DNA of 64,000 nucleotides from Yoonia vestfoldensis SKA53 (GTDB lineage: Bacteria > Pseudomonadota > Alphaproteobacteria > Rhodobacterales > Rhodobacteraceae): assembly GCF_000152785.1 (NCBI RefSeq), contig NZ_CH672414.1, forward strand, positions 525,615-589,614, in the 5' to 3' direction. This document shows positions 44,515 through 55,101 of this stretch, piece after piece. A program made the translations under genes and the position numbers. The notes under the pieces are model-generated. The model was not told the DNA's origin. It was given only the letters and a program-made list of their open reading frames with translations, and ran no database searches. Numbering within the stretch: the stretch's first letter is position 1; every line of letters begins with the position of its first letter.

Positions 44515-47500
44515 ATGGGCCGTCATGAAATCACACTCGATGACCGTTATGATCTACACAAATCGCCGGTTTTGTTGAACGGTACGCAGGCTTTGGTCCG
44601 TTTGATGCTGATGCAAAAGGCGCGTGATACACGCGCAGGGTTGCACACGGCGGGCTATGTAACCGGCTATCGCGGGTCGCCCTTGGGGGCGGTGGATATG
44701 CAGATGGCGCGCGCGAAAAATGTGCTGGAACCCGCCGATATTACCTTTCAACCGGGGCTGAACGAGGATCTGGCCGCCACCGCGCTATGGGGCAGCCAGC
44801 AGGCCGAATTGCGCGGTGAAGGCAAGTTCGACGGTGTTTTCGGCCTGTGGTACGGCAAAGGCCCCGGCGTGGACCGGTCCGGCGATGTGATGCGACATGC
44901 CAATATGGCAGGCACATCGCCGCATGGTGGCGTCATCATGGCGATGGGCGATGACCATACTGGCGAAAGTTCCACCACTTTGCATCAATCCGACTGGGCG
45001 ATGGTCGATGCCTATATGCCCATCGTGTCGCCTGCCGGGGTGCAAGAAATCCTTGATTATGGCCTCTATGCTTGGGCCTTGTCGCGCTATGCGGGTGTCT
45101 GGGTCGGGCTGAAGACGATGAAAGACACGGTCGAGGTCACATCGGTCGTCGATGCCGATCCTTTCCGTGCCGATTTTGTCACGCCCGACATGGCCTTGCC
45201 TGATGGCGGGTTGAACATCCGTCTGGTCGATACCCCGCAGCTGCAAGAGGCGCGGATGATCGACCACAAACGTTTCGCCGCCGAGGCGTTCAGCCGCGCC
45301 AACAAGATGGACCAGCGCAAATGGGGCAAGGCTGGTGCAAAGATTGGCTTTGTGGCGGCGGGCAAAAACTGGCTTGATCTGCAACATGCGCTGGCCTTGT
45401 TGAATATTTCCGAGGGCGACGCCGAACGTCTGGGCATCACCACATATAAAGTCGGGCAGGTCTGGCCGCTGGATATGGCGTCGTTCCATGACTGGGCGGC
45501 GGGGCTTGATCTGGTCATCGTGGTCGAGGAAAAGCGCAAGCTGATCGAAGTGCAGGTCAAAGAAGCCTTGTTCGACGACAGCCGCACCCGCGTTTACGGC
45601 TGGCACAAGGGGGACGAGCATTCCGAAGGGCGGCGCGAAGAGATTTTTCCGACCCGTGCAGCGCTTGACCCGATCTGGATCGCCGAAAAGATCGGCGGGA
45701 TTTTGATAGAGGAAGGCTGCGGGTCGGACGGGATCAGCGCCGGCATGACCGCCTTGGCCGAGGCACGGCGCGCCGACAATGCGCCGGAACTGGCGGCACG
45801 TCTGCCTTATTTCTGTTCGGGCTGCCCGCATAATTCATCGACCAAGGTCCCCGAAGGGTCGCGCGCCTATGCCGGCATCGGCTGTCACTATATGGTGCAA
45901 TGGATGGACCGTGACACGGTCGGGTTTACCCAGATGGGCGGCGAGGGCGCGAACTGGGTGGGTGAAGCCCCGTTTTCCACCCGTGACCATGTGTTCCAGA
46001 ACCTTGGCGACGGCACCTATAACCATTCGGGCGTGCAGGCGATCCGCTTTGCGCTGATGGCGGGGACCAATATCACCTACAAGATTCTGTATAACGACGC
46101 GGTCGCCATGACCGGCGGGCAGGGCAATGATGGCGGGTTGACGCCTGACCAGATCTGCCGTGAATTGCAGGCGATGGGGGTGCGCAACATCGCACTTGTC
46201 CATGACGCGAAAGAGGATCTGGACCTGTCGGTGTTTCCTGCGGGACTGGACATCAACGAACGCGCTGATTTCGAAGCTGTGCAAAAGAAATTTAGCAAAT
46301 ACAAGGGTGTGTCTGCCATTGTTTATGTCCAGACCTGTGCCGCCGAAAAGCGCAGGCGGCGCAAGCGCGGCCAATTCCCCGACCCCGACAAGCGCGTGTT
46401 CATCAACACGGATATCTGCGAAGGCTGCGGCGATTGCGGGGTGCAATCCAACTGCGTCAGCATCGTGCCGGTCGAAACCGAACTGGGGCGCAAGCGCGCC
46501 ATCGACCAATCGTCCTGCAACAAGGATTTTTCCTGCGTCAAAGGGTTCTGCCCGTCTTTCGTGACGATTGAAGGCGCGCAAATCCGCAAAGACGCCACCG
46601 CCGCCGTCGATCTGCCCGACATGCCTGATCCCGTTCTGCCTGCCATCCACGGCACGCATAACACCGTCATCACCGGCGTGGGTGGCACAGGCGTCGTGAC
46701 CATCGGCGCGGTCATGGCGATGGCCGCGCATATCGACGGCAAGGGCGCAGGCATGATGGAAATGGCGGGGCTCGCGCAGAAAGGCGGGGCCGTGCATATC
46801 CATTGCCGCATCGCCGAAAAGCCGGGCGATATCAGCGCGATCCGCGTGGCGACCGGCGAATGCGACACGCTGATCGGTGGCGATCTGGTGGTGTCGGCGG
46901 GGGCGAAAACGCTGGGGCTGATGCGCGCGGGCCGCACGCGCGGCGTGGTTAACAGCCATGAGATCATCACCGGCGATTTCACCCGTGATACCGCATTCAC
47001 ACTGCCGACCGATGCATTGCGCCTGTCGCTACAGGCGCGGCTGGGCGAAAATGTGATGCTGTTCGACGCCTCTGATCTGGCTCGTGCGCTGCTGGGTGAC
47101 AGCATCTATTCCAACATGATGATCTTTGGCGCGGTCTGGCAGATGGGGGCAATCCCCTTGACCCGTCAGGCGATCATCGACGCGATTGACCTGAACGGCG
47201 CTGCGGTCAAGCGCAACATCGCCGCCTTTGACTATGGCCGCTGGGCCTATCTGCATCCGGCGGATGCAGCGGCCATCCTTGCGCCGGATGTTGTGGTTTT
47301 ACCGCAGACATTGGACGACAAGATCGCCTTTCGCATGACCCACCTGACCCAATACCAAAGCGCGCGATTGGCCCGACGCTATCGCACATTCGTGGACCAG
47401 TTTCGGGATGAACCGCTGCGCGAGGCTGTGGCGCTGGGTTATCACAAGCTGTTGTCCTATAAGGATGAATACGAGGTTGCGCGCCTTTTGACCCAGACCC

Positions 47501-47928
47501 GCGCCAAGGCTGCTGCCACATTCGACGGCGATCTGAAACTGACCTATCATCTGGCGCCGCCGATCATGTCCAAAACCGGCAGCGACGCACGGCCTGTGAA
47601 ACGGGAATTTGGCGCGCGGATGGCCTGGGCCTTTCCCAAACTGGCGCAGTTCAAATTTCTGCGCGGCACATTGCTTGACCCATTCGGGCGCAACCCCGAA
47701 CGGCGGATGGAACGCGCATTGATCGCGCAATACGAGGCGGATATGGCACAGGTTCTGCGCATCCTGCGCCCCGATACGCATGATGCCGCCGTGGCACTGG
47801 CGCGCCTGCCGCTGGATATCCGCGGCTTTGGCCCGGTCAAGGATGCAGCCGCGCGCAAAGCCGCCAAGCGCCGCGAGGAATTGCTGACCAGCCTACATGC
47901 GGCACCGATGCAGCAGGCGGCAGAATGA
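44515..47928 (+). CDS. Indolepyruvate ferredoxin oxidoreductase family protein (fused subunits)
   Basis: A 1137-residue ThDP/iron-sulfur enzyme oxidatively decarboxylating aryl or branched 2-oxo acids to acyl-CoA with ferredoxin as acceptor. In order: an N-terminal pyrimidine-binding domain (GYRGSPLGAVD), a ThDP-binding domain with C-P-H-N cysteines (YFCSGCPHNSST) and NDAVAMTGGQGNDG, a ferredoxin-like cluster segment (CEGCGDCGVQSNC and CVKGFCPSF), and a gamma-type domain (GVGGTGVVTIGAVMAMAAH). Alpha and gamma parts, separate in archaea, are fused here. A GGGAGGG ribosome site supports ATG 44515. The divergent LysR gene may control it. Confidence 0.93.
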   Translation: MGRHEITLDDRYDLHKSPVLLNGTQALVRLMLMQKARDTRAGLHTAGYVTGYRGSPLGAVDMQMARAKNVLEPADITFQPGLNEDLAATALWGSQQAELRGEGKFDGVFGLWYGKGPGVDRSGDVMRHANMAGTSPHGGVIMAMGDDHTGESSTTLHQSDWAMVDAYMPIVSPAGVQEILDYGLYAWALSRYAGVWVGLKTMKDTVEVTSVVDADPFRADFVTPDMALPDGGLNIRLVDTPQLQEARMIDHKRFAAEAFSRANKMDQRKWGKAGAKIGFVAAGKNWLDLQHALALLNISEGDAERLGITTYKVGQVWPLDMASFHDWAAGLDLVIVVEEKRKLIEVQVKEALFDDSRTRVYGWHKGDEHSEGRREEIFPTRAALDPIWIAEKIGGILIEEGCGSDGISAGMTALAEARRADNAPELAARLPYFCSGCPHNSSTKVPEGSRAYAGIGCHYMVQWMDRDTVGFTQMGGEGANWVGEAPFSTRDHVFQNLGDGTYNHSGVQAIRFALMAGTNITYKILYNDAVAMTGGQGNDGGLTPDQICRELQAMGVRNIALVHDAKEDLDLSVFPAGLDINERADFEAVQKKFSKYKGVSAIVYVQTCAAEKRRRRKRGQFPDPDKRVFINTDICEGCGDCGVQSNCVSIVPVETELGRKRAIDQSSCNKDFSCVKGFCPSFVTIEGAQIRKDATAAVDLPDMPDPVLPAIHGTHNTVITGVGGTGVVTIGAVMAMAAHIDGKGAGMMEMAGLAQKGGAVHIHCRIAEKPGDISAIRVATGECDTLIGGDLVVSAGAKTLGLMRAGRTRGVVNSHEIITGDFTRDTAFTLPTDALRLSLQARLGENVMLFDASDLARALLGDSIYSNMMIFGAVWQMGAIPLTRQAIIDAIDLNGAAVKRNIAAFDYGRWAYLHPADAAAILAPDVVVLPQTLDDKIAFRMTHLTQYQSARLARRYRTFVDQFRDEPLREAVALGYHKLLSYKDEYEVARLLTQTRAKAAATFDGDLKLTYHLAPPIMSKTGSDARPVKREFGARMAWAFPKLAQFKFLRGTLLDPFGRNPERRMERALIAQYEADMAQVLRILRPDTHDAAVALARLPLDIRGFGPVKDAAARKAAKRREELLTSLHAAPMQQAAE

Positions 47929-48007
47929 TGGTCTGGGTTCACATTTTTGTCATGCAAGTGTTGCATGATCCTGCTAGTGCCGCGCGGGGTGCATGACGAG
48001 GGCATGA

Positions 48008-48916
48008 ATGATGCGCAAGGATCGGCAGGTGGCGCGAGATATCACCTATGCCACATCGGCCAAGGGGCGGGGCGGGCGCGCCTTGATCCGCGTGATGGAA
48101 AACGCCACCGGACGGCTGCGCCTGATCAAAAAGGCGCGTGGCTATGACCGCGACGTCGCACAGGGGGCGGATTTCTGGCAGGTGATCACCGCGCGCTATG
48201 GCCTTGATTTGCAAATCGCGGGTGGATCGCTGGATGATATCCCCAGCTCTGGCCCGCTGATCGTGGTGTCCAACCATCCTTACGGTATTCTGGACGGGCT
48301 GATGATGGGGCTGATCCTGTCGCAGCGCCGTGGCGGCGATTTCAAGGTATTGGCGCACCGGATTTTCCGCGCCTCGCCCGATCTGGAAAAGGTGATCCTG
48401 CCGATTTCCTTTGATGAAACCAAAGAAGCCGCCAAGCTGAACCTTGAAACCCGCGCAGAGGCTGTCCGCTATCTGGCGGCAGGCGGGGCCATCGGGATTT
48501 TTCCGGGCGGGACAGTATCCACCTCGGCCAAGCCGTTTTCGCCGCCGATGGACCCCAGCTGGCGCAATTTCACCGCCAAGATGATCGCCAAATCCGATGC
48601 GGTGGTCGTGCCGATCTTTTTTGAAGGCCGCAACAGCCGCCTGTTCCAGCTGGCCAGCCATCTGCATGTGACCCTGCGGATGGGCCTGTTGATCCGCGAA
48701 TTCAAAGCCCGCATCAACAAACCCGTGCGTGTGGTGATCGGCAAGCCTATTGCCGCCGATGCCTTGGCAGGGCTGAAAAAAGACCCCAAAGCATGCATGG
48801 ATTTCCTGCGAAAAGCCACCTATGAGTTAAGTCTCGACCCGCTCGATCCGACCATGATCGGGCATGAATTCGAAGACAAATACAAGGTGCGCGATGGCCG
48901 TAGGGATATTCGATAG
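48008..48916 (+). CDS. Lysophospholipid acyltransferase family protein
   Basis: A 302-residue PlsC-like acyltransferase with the catalytic NHPYGILDG (NH-x4-D block), followed by [10 protein letters not shown] and [12 protein letters not shown] (substrate-binding block). No clear membrane-spanning segment is visible. It would acylate a lysophospholipid or ornithine-lipid precursor; relatives of OlsA have this layout. The 3' end overlaps murI by 23 bp. Confidence 0.85.
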   Translation: MMRKDRQVARDITYATSAKGRGGRALIRVMENATGRLRLIKKARGYDRDVAQGADFWQVITARYGLDLQIAGGSLDDIPSSGPLIVVSNHPYGILDGLMMGLILSQRRGGDFKVLAHRIFRASPDLEKVILPISFDETKEAAKLNLETRAEAVRYLAAGGAIGIFPGGTVSTSAKPFSPPMDPSWRNFTAKMIAKSDAVVVPIFFEGRNSRLFQLASHLHVTLRMGLLIREFKARINKPVRVVIGKPIAADALAGLKKDPKACMDFLRKATYELSLDPLDPTMIGHEFEDKYKVRDGRRDIR

Positions 48917-49706
48917 CGGATTGGGCGGTTTGACCGTGCTGGATGCGGTGGCCAAACGGCTGCCCGATGTCCCGCTGGTCTATCTGGGCGATAGCGCCCA
49001 TGCGCCTTATGGCGTGCGCACGCCCGACGATATCTACAACCTGACCACCGCCGCCACCCAGCGGCTGTTCGATGCAGGCTGCGATCTTGTGATATTGGCC
49101 TGCAACACCGCCAGCGCCGCCGCCCTGCGCCGGATGCAAGAAAGCTGGGTGCCGCAGGGCAAACGCGTGCTGGGTGTGTTCGTGCCGCTGATCGAGGCGC
49201 TGACCGAACGGCAATGGGGCGACAATTCCCCCCCGCGCGAAGTGGCGATCAAGCATGTCGCCCTGTTCGCGACCCCCGCCACCGTATCCAGCCGCGCGTT
49301 TCAGCGTGAACTGGCGTTCCGCGCCATCGGCGTCGATGTCGAGGCGCAGGCCTGCGGCGGTGTCGTTGATGCGATCGAGGACGGCGATATGATTTTGGCC
49401 GAGGCACTGGTGCGCAGCCATGTTGATGCCTTGCGCCGCAAGATGCCGAACCCCGATGCCGCCGTGCTGGGCTGTACGCATTACCCGTTGATGGAAAAGG
49501 TGTTTCAAGACGCGCTGGGGCCTCAGGCCAAGGTGTTTTCACAGGCCAATCTGGTCGCCGAAAGTCTGGCCGATTACCTGAGCCGCCGCCCCGAAATGGT
49601 CGGCACCGGCCGCGACAGCGCCTTTCTGACCACCGGCGATCCGGCCCGTGTATCGGCGCGCGCCACGCAATTCCTGCGCCGCCAGATCACGTTTACCGCT
49701 GCATAA
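48894..49706 (+). CDS. murI: Glutamate racemase
   Basis: MurI makes D-glutamate for peptidoglycan. The 270-residue protein has the two-base catalytic cysteines in LACNTASAA and GCTHYPLM and the N-terminal [13 protein letters not shown] with [11 protein letters not shown]. The start [12 protein letters not shown] at 48894 fits the family N-terminus; the frame overlaps the upstream acyltransferase by 23 bp. argC follows after 12 bp. Confidence 0.95.
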   Translation: MAVGIFDSGLGGLTVLDAVAKRLPDVPLVYLGDSAHAPYGVRTPDDIYNLTTAATQRLFDAGCDLVILACNTASAAALRRMQESWVPQGKRVLGVFVPLIEALTERQWGDNSPPREVAIKHVALFATPATVSSRAFQRELAFRAIGVDVEAQACGGVVDAIEDGDMILAEALVRSHVDALRRKMPNPDAAVLGCTHYPLMEKVFQDALGPQAKVFSQANLVAESLADYLSRRPEMVGTGRDSAFLTTGDPARVSARATQFLRRQITFTAA

Positions 49707-49718
49707 AAGGGGTCCGTC

Positions 49719-50747
49719 ATGACCTATAACATCGCCATTCTGGGCGCGTCGGGCTATACCGGTGCCGAACTTGTCCGCCTGATCGCCACCCATCCGCATC
49801 TGCGGATTGCGGCCCTGTCCGCCGACCGCAAGGCCGGCCAGCAGATGGCCGATGTGTTCGCGCATCTGCGCCATCTGGACCTGCCCGCGCTGGTCAAGAT
49901 GGAAGACATCGACTTTTCCGGCATTGATCTGGTGTTCGCCGCCTTGCCGCATAGGTTGTCGCAAGCCTTGGTCCGCGATCTGCCCCAAGCGGTGAAGGTT
50001 GTCGATCTGGGCGCCGATTTCCGGCTGCGCGATCCGGCGGATTACGAAAAATGGTATGGTGCGCCGCATGTTGCGCCCGAATTGCAGAAAACCGCTGTCT
50101 ACGGGCTGACCGAGTTTTACCGCGACGAAATCAAATCCGCGCGGCTGGTGGCTGGCACGGGCTGCAACGCTGCCACCGTGCAATTTGCGCTGCGCCCGCT
50201 GATTGCGGGTGGGCTGATCGACCTTGATGACATCATTTGCGATCTGAAAAACGGGATTTCGGGGGCAGGGCGGTCGCTGAAGGAAAACATGCTGTTCACC
50301 GAACGCAGCACCGATGTGCTGGGTTATTCGCAAGGCGGCAAGCACCGGCACTTGGGCGAATTCGATCAGGAATTTTCGGCCCTTGCCGGACGAAAGGTCG
50401 AAATCCAGTTCACCCCGCATCTGGTGCCGATCAGCCGCGGTATTCTGGCCAGCTGTTATCTGCGCGGCGATGCGCAGGCGATTCATGCCGCCCTAAGCGT
50501 GGCCTATGCGGATGAACCGTTCATTCACGTCCTGCCGTTTGGCCAATGTCCCGGCACCGGCCATGTGATGGGGTCGAATTTCTGCCATATCGGTGTGACA
50601 TCCGACCGCATATCAGGCCGTGCCCTTGTGGTGGCGACCCTCGACAACCTATGTAAAGGATCGTCAGGGCAGGCCGTGCAGAACGCCAACCTGATGTTGG
50701 GTCTGAATGAAACGGATGGTCTGATGCTCGTGCCGGTCTTCCCATGA
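49719..50747 (+). CDS. argC: N-acetyl-gamma-glutamyl-phosphate reductase
   Basis: ArgC reduces N-acetyl-glutamyl phosphate to the semialdehyde in arginine synthesis. The 342-residue protein has the NADP motif [15 protein letters not shown] and the catalytic Cys in [15 protein letters not shown], plus [12 protein letters not shown] and [11 protein letters not shown]. This is the long (about 340-residue) type. It overlaps ccmE by 4 bp (ATGA), an arrangement of unrelated functions. Confidence 0.96.
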   Translation: MTYNIAILGASGYTGAELVRLIATHPHLRIAALSADRKAGQQMADVFAHLRHLDLPALVKMEDIDFSGIDLVFAALPHRLSQALVRDLPQAVKVVDLGADFRLRDPADYEKWYGAPHVAPELQKTAVYGLTEFYRDEIKSARLVAGTGCNAATVQFALRPLIAGGLIDLDDIICDLKNGISGAGRSLKENMLFTERSTDVLGYSQGGKHRHLGEFDQEFSALAGRKVEIQFTPHLVPISRGILASCYLRGDAQAIHAALSVAYADEPFIHVLPFGQCPGTGHVMGSNFCHIGVTSDRISGRALVVATLDNLCKGSSGQAVQNANLMLGLNETDGLMLVPVFP

Positions 50748-51211
50748 GTGGTTTGAAAAACCTCAAGAAACGCCGCCGCGTGCAGGTGATTTCCATCGCG
50801 GGGGCCTGCGTGGCCTTTGTGCTGGTTTTGTTGTGGTTTCTGCCGTCAGACAGTTTCCAGTTCTTCCGCTCGCCATCTGAAGTGGCCGAAGCCACCCCCA
50901 TGCCCAATGAACGGTTCCGCCTTGGTGGTCTGGTTGAAACAGGGACACTGGTGCGCGGGCAGGGGCAGGAAATCAGCTTTGCCGTCACCGATGGCGGCGC
51001 GTCGATCCCTGTCGTTTACGCCGGTATCCTGCCGGACCTGTTTTCCGAAGGCGAAGGCGTCGTGGCGCAGGGCAACATGATCAATGGCCGGTTCGAAGCC
51101 GTTGAAATCCTTGCCAAACATGATGAGACCTACATGCCGACAGAGGTGCTGGACGCGCTGAAGGCGCAAGGGGTCTATGTCGACCCGAACGGTGCCCGCA
51201 TCACCAATTAA
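50744..51211 (+). CDS. ccmE: Cytochrome c maturation protein CcmE (heme chaperone)
   Basis: CcmE holds heme covalently in the periplasm and passes it to CcmF. The 155-residue protein has one N-terminal membrane helix ([20 protein letters not shown], about 12-31) and a periplasmic OB domain. The heme-binding His lies in [12 protein letters not shown] (HDExY motif). It is separated from ccmF and ccmH by a three-gene lysis cassette. The stop codon overlaps a CtrA-like box. Confidence 0.95.
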   Translation: MSGLKNLKKRRRVQVISIAGACVAFVLVLLWFLPSDSFQFFRSPSEVAEATPMPNERFRLGGLVETGTLVRGQGQEISFAVTDGGASIPVVYAGILPDLFSEGEGVVAQGNMINGRFEAVEILAKHDETYMPTEVLDALKAQGVYVDPNGARITN

Positions 51212-51222
51212 CCTTGTCTTGA
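51208..51222 (+). promoter_or_regulatory. CtrA-like box before the endolysin gene
   Basis: TTAA-ccttgtc-TTGA matches 7 of 8 bases of the CtrA consensus TTAA-N7-TTAA and ends 33 bp before the endolysin start. CtrA is known to be needed for GTA lysis gene expression in Rhodobacter capsulatus. A single site by chance is possible. Confidence 0.4.
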
Positions 51223-51255
51223 TAGCCTGTCCTCGCAATCAGCAGAGGGCAGGAT

Positions 51256-51867
51256 ATGCAAAGCATCACCGATATCGCCGCCGAGATCGTCGCCCGCGAA
51301 GGCGGCTATGTGAACGACCCTGACGATCCGGGTGGGCCGACCAAATATGGCGTGACCATCCATACGATGCGCAGGCTGGGGCTGGACCTGACCGGCGATG
51401 GCACGATTGACGCGTCCGATGTGCAGCGGCTGGACCATACACAGGCCGTGACGATCTTTGTTGAACATTATTATCACCGCCCCCGCATCGACCGGCTGCC
51501 GCAGGTCATTCAGGCCAGCGTCTTTGACATGTATGTCAATGCGGGCGTCAATGCGGTGCGCATTCTGCAACGCTTGCTGGTCGATATGCGTCTCCCCGTT
51601 GCCGTCGATGGCGTGATCGGCCCGCAGACCATTACCGCCGCCAGCCGCGCGGCAGAGGCGGCGCCGGATCATCTGGCCGATGCTTACGGGATCGCGCGGC
51701 GCAATTATTATTATGATCTGGCAGATCGCCGCCCTGCCAGCCGCAAATATGCCCGCAGGCGCGATGGCGGCAAAGGCGGCTGGATCACACGGGCCGAGGA
51801 ATTCATCTCATCTCACTATCACCTGACAGCCGCGCAGCATCAGCAAAGGACCGCGACATGGGCTTGA
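51256..51867 (+). CDS. GTA-type endolysin (GH108 N-acetylmuramidase)
   Basis: A 203-residue protein with an N-terminal glycoside hydrolase 108 domain; the catalytic Glu is in VAREGGYVNDPDDPGGPTKYG. A peptidoglycan-binding segment follows (RLPVAVDGVIGPQTI). There is no signal peptide, so export needs a holin, encoded next with a 10-bp overlap. In R. capsulatus, the GTA lysis enzymes are a GH108-like endolysin and a 3TM holin encoded away from the main GTA cluster, as here. No phage structural genes are nearby. Confidence 0.88.
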   Translation: MQSITDIAAEIVAREGGYVNDPDDPGGPTKYGVTIHTMRRLGLDLTGDGTIDASDVQRLDHTQAVTIFVEHYYHRPRIDRLPQVIQASVFDMYVNAGVNAVRILQRLLVDMRLPVAVDGVIGPQTITAASRAAEAAPDHLADAYGIARRNYYYDLADRRPASRKYARRRDGGKGGWITRAEEFISSHYHLTAAQHQQRTATWA

Positions 51868-52349
51868 TTTCTGGACTCATGGGGCTGCTATTTGGCAATA
51901 GCCGCAATGTCTTGGTGGACACCGCGCAGGTGTTCCGGCCTAATGCCGAACGCTCCGCGATACGCGACGCAGATGCCAAAAGCGAAAGCCTGCAACAATT
52001 CGCCGCCGAATTTGTCCATGCCCGCCAAGGGCTGTTTGACCGCGCGGTCGATGCGCTGAACCGGCTGCCGCGCCCGATGCTGGCGCTGGGGACGATCTGG
52101 CTGTTCGTGATGGCGATGCTGGACCCTGACGGGTTTGCCGCGGGCATGGCGGGTCTGGCGCTGGTGCCGGAACCTTTGTGGTGGTTGATGGGTGCGATTG
52201 TCAGCTTTTATTTTGGCGCGCGCCATCAGGCCAAGGAACAGGATTTCCAGCGCGTGCTGGCCGCCGCCGTCGTGGCGCGCCAGCCCGGCCCTGCGCCTGA
52301 TGACACCAACCCCGCGCTGCGCGACTGGCAGGCCAGCCATGGAAACTAG
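51858..52349 (+). CDS. GTA-type 3TM holin
   Basis: A 163-residue protein with an N-terminal soluble part and hydrophobic segments around residues 73-90, 93-105 and 108-126 (MLALGTIWLFVMAML; PEPLWWLMGAIVSFYFG), as in the three-helix holin family tied to gene transfer agent release. The start overlaps the endolysin by 10 bp and the end overlaps the small coiled-coil gene by 11 bp. It would open the inner membrane for the endolysin. Confidence 0.85.
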   Translation: MGLISGLMGLLFGNSRNVLVDTAQVFRPNAERSAIRDADAKSESLQQFAAEFVHARQGLFDRAVDALNRLPRPMLALGTIWLFVMAMLDPDGFAAGMAGLALVPEPLWWLMGAIVSFYFGARHQAKEQDFQRVLAAAVVARQPGPAPDDTNPALRDWQASHGN

Positions 52350-52542
52350 CGTGCTGGACAGGTTCGAATCCCGTTTGCGCCAGCTGGAAACCCGCAATGC
52401 GGTGGATGCGGTCCACCGCGACAATGTGGCAACCCGCCTTGGCGCAATCGAGGATACGCTCAAATGGCTTGTGCGGCTGATCATCGGGGGGATGCTGATG
52501 GCCGCCGTCAGCTATGTCGTGCAGGGCGGTTTTACGCTTTAG
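52339..52542 (+). CDS. XhlA-like small membrane protein, third gene of the lysis cassette
   Basis: A 67-residue frame starting at ATG 52339, overlapping the holin gene. It has an N-terminal coiled coil (DRFESRLRQLETRNAVDAV) and a C-terminal membrane helix (LVRLIIGGMLMAAVSYVV). This is the architecture of haemolysin XhlA proteins found beside phage holins and endolysins. It may tune lysis timing. Identification rests on layout and position. Confidence 0.7.
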   Translation: METSVLDRFESRLRQLETRNAVDAVHRDNVATRLGAIEDTLKWLVRLIIGGMLMAAVSYVVQGGFTL

Positions 52543-52616
52543 CTGCGCCAATTTGTATCGCTGATGTGATGTCGGTCGTTGTTTCAACCGGACATCCAAT
52601 AGGGTAATTAAAAACC

Positions 52617-54593
52617 ATGTTAAATGAACTCGCGCATTTTGCCCTGATTCTGGCCTTTGGCGTTGCCATCGTCCAGATGATCATCCCTTTGATTGGCGCC
52701 GAGCGTGGCAATGTCGGCTGGATGAGCCTGGCCGAACCGGCGGCGACGATCCAGTTTTTGCTGACGGGCTTTGCCTTTGCCGCGTTGACATGGGCGTTTG
52801 TGGTGTCGGATTTCTCGCTTCAGCTGGTCTATCTGAATTCGCATACGGACAAACCGCTGATCTACAAGATCACCGGCGTTTGGGGCAATCACGAAGGATC
52901 AATGCTGCTGTGGGTGCTGATACTTGCGCTGTTCGGTGCCTGTGCTGGCTGGTTCGGCGGTAACCTTCCTATGCGTCTGCGGGCGCGGGTGCTGGCGGTG
53001 CAGGGCGCGATCAGTGTGGCTTTCCTAGCCTTCGTGATCTTTACTTCGAACCCGTTCACGCGGCTGGAATTCCCCCCGTTGAACGGGCGTGATCTGAACC
53101 CGTTGTTGCAAGACCCCGGTTTGGCGTTTCATCCGCCATTTTTGTATCTGGGCTATGTCGGGCTGAGCATGGCGTTTTCCTTTGCCGTCGCCGCGCTGAT
53201 CGAAGGGCGGGTTGATGCCGCTTGGGGGCGCTGGGTGCGGCCTTGGACATTGGCTGCATGGATGTTTCTGACCGTGGGGATCGCGCTTGGGTCCTGGTGG
53301 GCCTATTACGAATTGGGCTGGGGCGGGTTCTGGTTTTGGGACCCTGTCGAAAACGCAAGTTTGATGCCCTGGCTGATCTCTGCGGCTTTGCTCCACTCGG
53401 CCATCGTGGTCGAAAAGCGTGAGGCGTTGAAAAGCTGGACGATCCTGCTGGCGATTCTGGCTTTCGGATTTTCGCTGCTGGGTGCGTTCATCGTCCGATC
53501 AGGGGTTCTGATCTCGGTCCATGCCTTTGCCGTGGACCCGGAACGCGGCGTTCTGTTGCTGATCATTTTGGGAATCTTTCTGGGCGGGTCGCTAACGCTG
53601 TTCGCATTCCGCGCCTCGGCCATGCAGTCCAAGGGCGTGTTTTCGACGGTCAGCCGCGAAAGCGCGCTGGTGCTGAACAATATCTTGCTGGCTGTCAGCT
53701 GTTTTGTCGTCTTCATCGGGACGATGTGGCCGCTGGTGGCGGAGATGCTGTTTGACCGGACATTGTCGGTCGGGCCGCCATTCTTTGACGCGGCTTTCAC
53801 GCCTTTCATGGTCGGGTTGGCGATCGCCTTGCCGCTGGGATCAATGCTGGCATGGAAACGCGGCACGCTGGACCGGATGTCCAAGGCGATGGTGGGCTGG
53901 TTGGCGCTGGCGGTGGCGCTGGCCGCACTGGCCTATGCGGTGCAAAGCGGCGGGTCCGCGCTGGGGCCTGTGGGTGTGGCTCTGGGTGTCTGGGTTGTGG
54001 GCGGTGCGCTGGCTGATCTGTGGCTGCGCGCAGGCCGCGATGATCTGCGCACAAGGCTGCGGCGCATCCGTAACCTGCCACGCGCCGATTGGGGCAAGGC
54101 CACGGCACATATCGGCATGGGCGTGACCGTCTTTGGCGTCGCCGCGATGCTGGCTTGGCAAAAAGAGGATATCCGCATCGCTGATATCGGTGACCGCTGG
54201 GATATGGGCGCATTCCAGGTACAGCTTGATGCCGTGAACCAGATTGAAGGGCCAAATTACGTCACCACGATGGCTGATATGTCCATCTGGCGCGGAGATC
54301 GTGAATTATACACGTTGCAGCCTGAAAAGCGGTTCTATCCCGTGGCCAACATGCCCACGACCGAAGCCGCGATCAGCAACGGGATCATCCGCGATGTCTA
54401 TGTCGTGGTCGGTGATCCGCAGGTAAATGGCGGCTGGGCCGTGCGCACCTATGACAAACCCTTTGCCAATTGGATTTGGGGTGGCTGTATGCTGATGGCG
54501 CTTGGCGGCCTGTTGTCGCTGTCGGACAGACGGTTGCGGGTTGGTGCAGCGGCGCCCAAACCAGAGCGTCCAGGCGCGGTGCCGGCAGAATGA
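52617..54593 (+). CDS. ccmF: Cytochrome c heme lyase subunit CcmF
   Basis: CcmF attaches heme to apocytochrome c. The 658-residue protein has about 14-15 membrane segments and the tryptophan-rich WWD motif ([20 protein letters not shown]; the first W of the double is Phe here). The C-terminal domain around residues 500-620 is soluble. The frame overlaps ccmH by 4 bp. The ribosome site is weak (AGGG, long spacing). The lysis cassette lies 74 bp upstream and separates it from ccmE. Confidence 0.94.
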   Translation: MLNELAHFALILAFGVAIVQMIIPLIGAERGNVGWMSLAEPAATIQFLLTGFAFAALTWAFVVSDFSLQLVYLNSHTDKPLIYKITGVWGNHEGSMLLWVLILALFGACAGWFGGNLPMRLRARVLAVQGAISVAFLAFVIFTSNPFTRLEFPPLNGRDLNPLLQDPGLAFHPPFLYLGYVGLSMAFSFAVAALIEGRVDAAWGRWVRPWTLAAWMFLTVGIALGSWWAYYELGWGGFWFWDPVENASLMPWLISAALLHSAIVVEKREALKSWTILLAILAFGFSLLGAFIVRSGVLISVHAFAVDPERGVLLLIILGIFLGGSLTLFAFRASAMQSKGVFSTVSRESALVLNNILLAVSCFVVFIGTMWPLVAEMLFDRTLSVGPPFFDAAFTPFMVGLAIALPLGSMLAWKRGTLDRMSKAMVGWLALAVALAALAYAVQSGGSALGPVGVALGVWVVGGALADLWLRAGRDDLRTRLRRIRNLPRADWGKATAHIGMGVTVFGVAAMLAWQKEDIRIADIGDRWDMGAFQVQLDAVNQIEGPNYVTTMADMSIWRGDRELYTLQPEKRFYPVANMPTTEAAISNGIIRDVYVVVGDPQVNGGWAVRTYDKPFANWIWGGCMLMALGGLLSLSDRRLRVGAAAPKPERPGAVPAE

Positions 54594-55030
54594 TCCGGCT
54601 GATTGCGATATTCTTGTTGGTCGCATCAGCGGCTTTTGCCGTGCAACCCGATGAAGTGCTGGACGATCCGGTCCTGGAAAAGCGCGCGCGCGACCTGTCG
54701 CAGGGCCTGCGCTGCCCGGTCTGCCGGAACGAAAGCATCGACGAATCCAATGCTGAATTATCGCGCGAATTGCGTATCCTGCTGCGCGAACGGCTGGTCG
54801 ATGGCGATAGCGATGAACAGGCGGTGGATTTTCTCGTCGCCCGTTACGGTGAATTTGTGCTGCTGCGCCCCGATACCAGCGGCGTGAATGTGGTGCTGTG
54901 GTATGCCGCGCCCGTCATGCTGCTGATCGCGCTTGGCATCGGCTGGTCGGTGATCCGCCGCCCCGCCGTCGCCCCTCCAGAGCTGAGCGACGCCGAAAAA
55001 GCTGAATTGCAAAAGATATTACGCTCCTGA
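54590..55030 (+). CDS. ccmH: Cytochrome c maturation thiol protein CcmH
   Basis: A 146-residue thioredoxin-pathway protein that keeps the apocytochrome CXXCH in reduced form. The signal peptide ([16 protein letters not shown]) is followed by the RCxxC active site in [14 protein letters not shown] and a C-terminal membrane helix ([19 protein letters not shown]). It is the short form; CcmI is not in the window. It is coupled to ccmF by an ATGA overlap. Confidence 0.94.
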   Translation: MIRLIAIFLLVASAAFAVQPDEVLDDPVLEKRARDLSQGLRCPVCRNESIDESNAELSRELRILLRERLVDGDSDEQAVDFLVARYGEFVLLRPDTSGVNVVLWYAAPVMLLIALGIGWSVIRRPAVAPPELSDAEKAELQKILRS

Positions 55031-55101
55031 CGTGATGTTGTCCTTTCCTGAACCGCCTTGTTCAGTAATGTGGGGGTGATTTGAGCAACAAGGACCGCAT
55101 T

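Noticed and set aside
51256..52542. Prophage remnant
   Set aside because: Only lysis genes are present, base composition is like the neighbours, and there are no integrase, capsid or attachment sites; the GTA lysis cassette explains it better.
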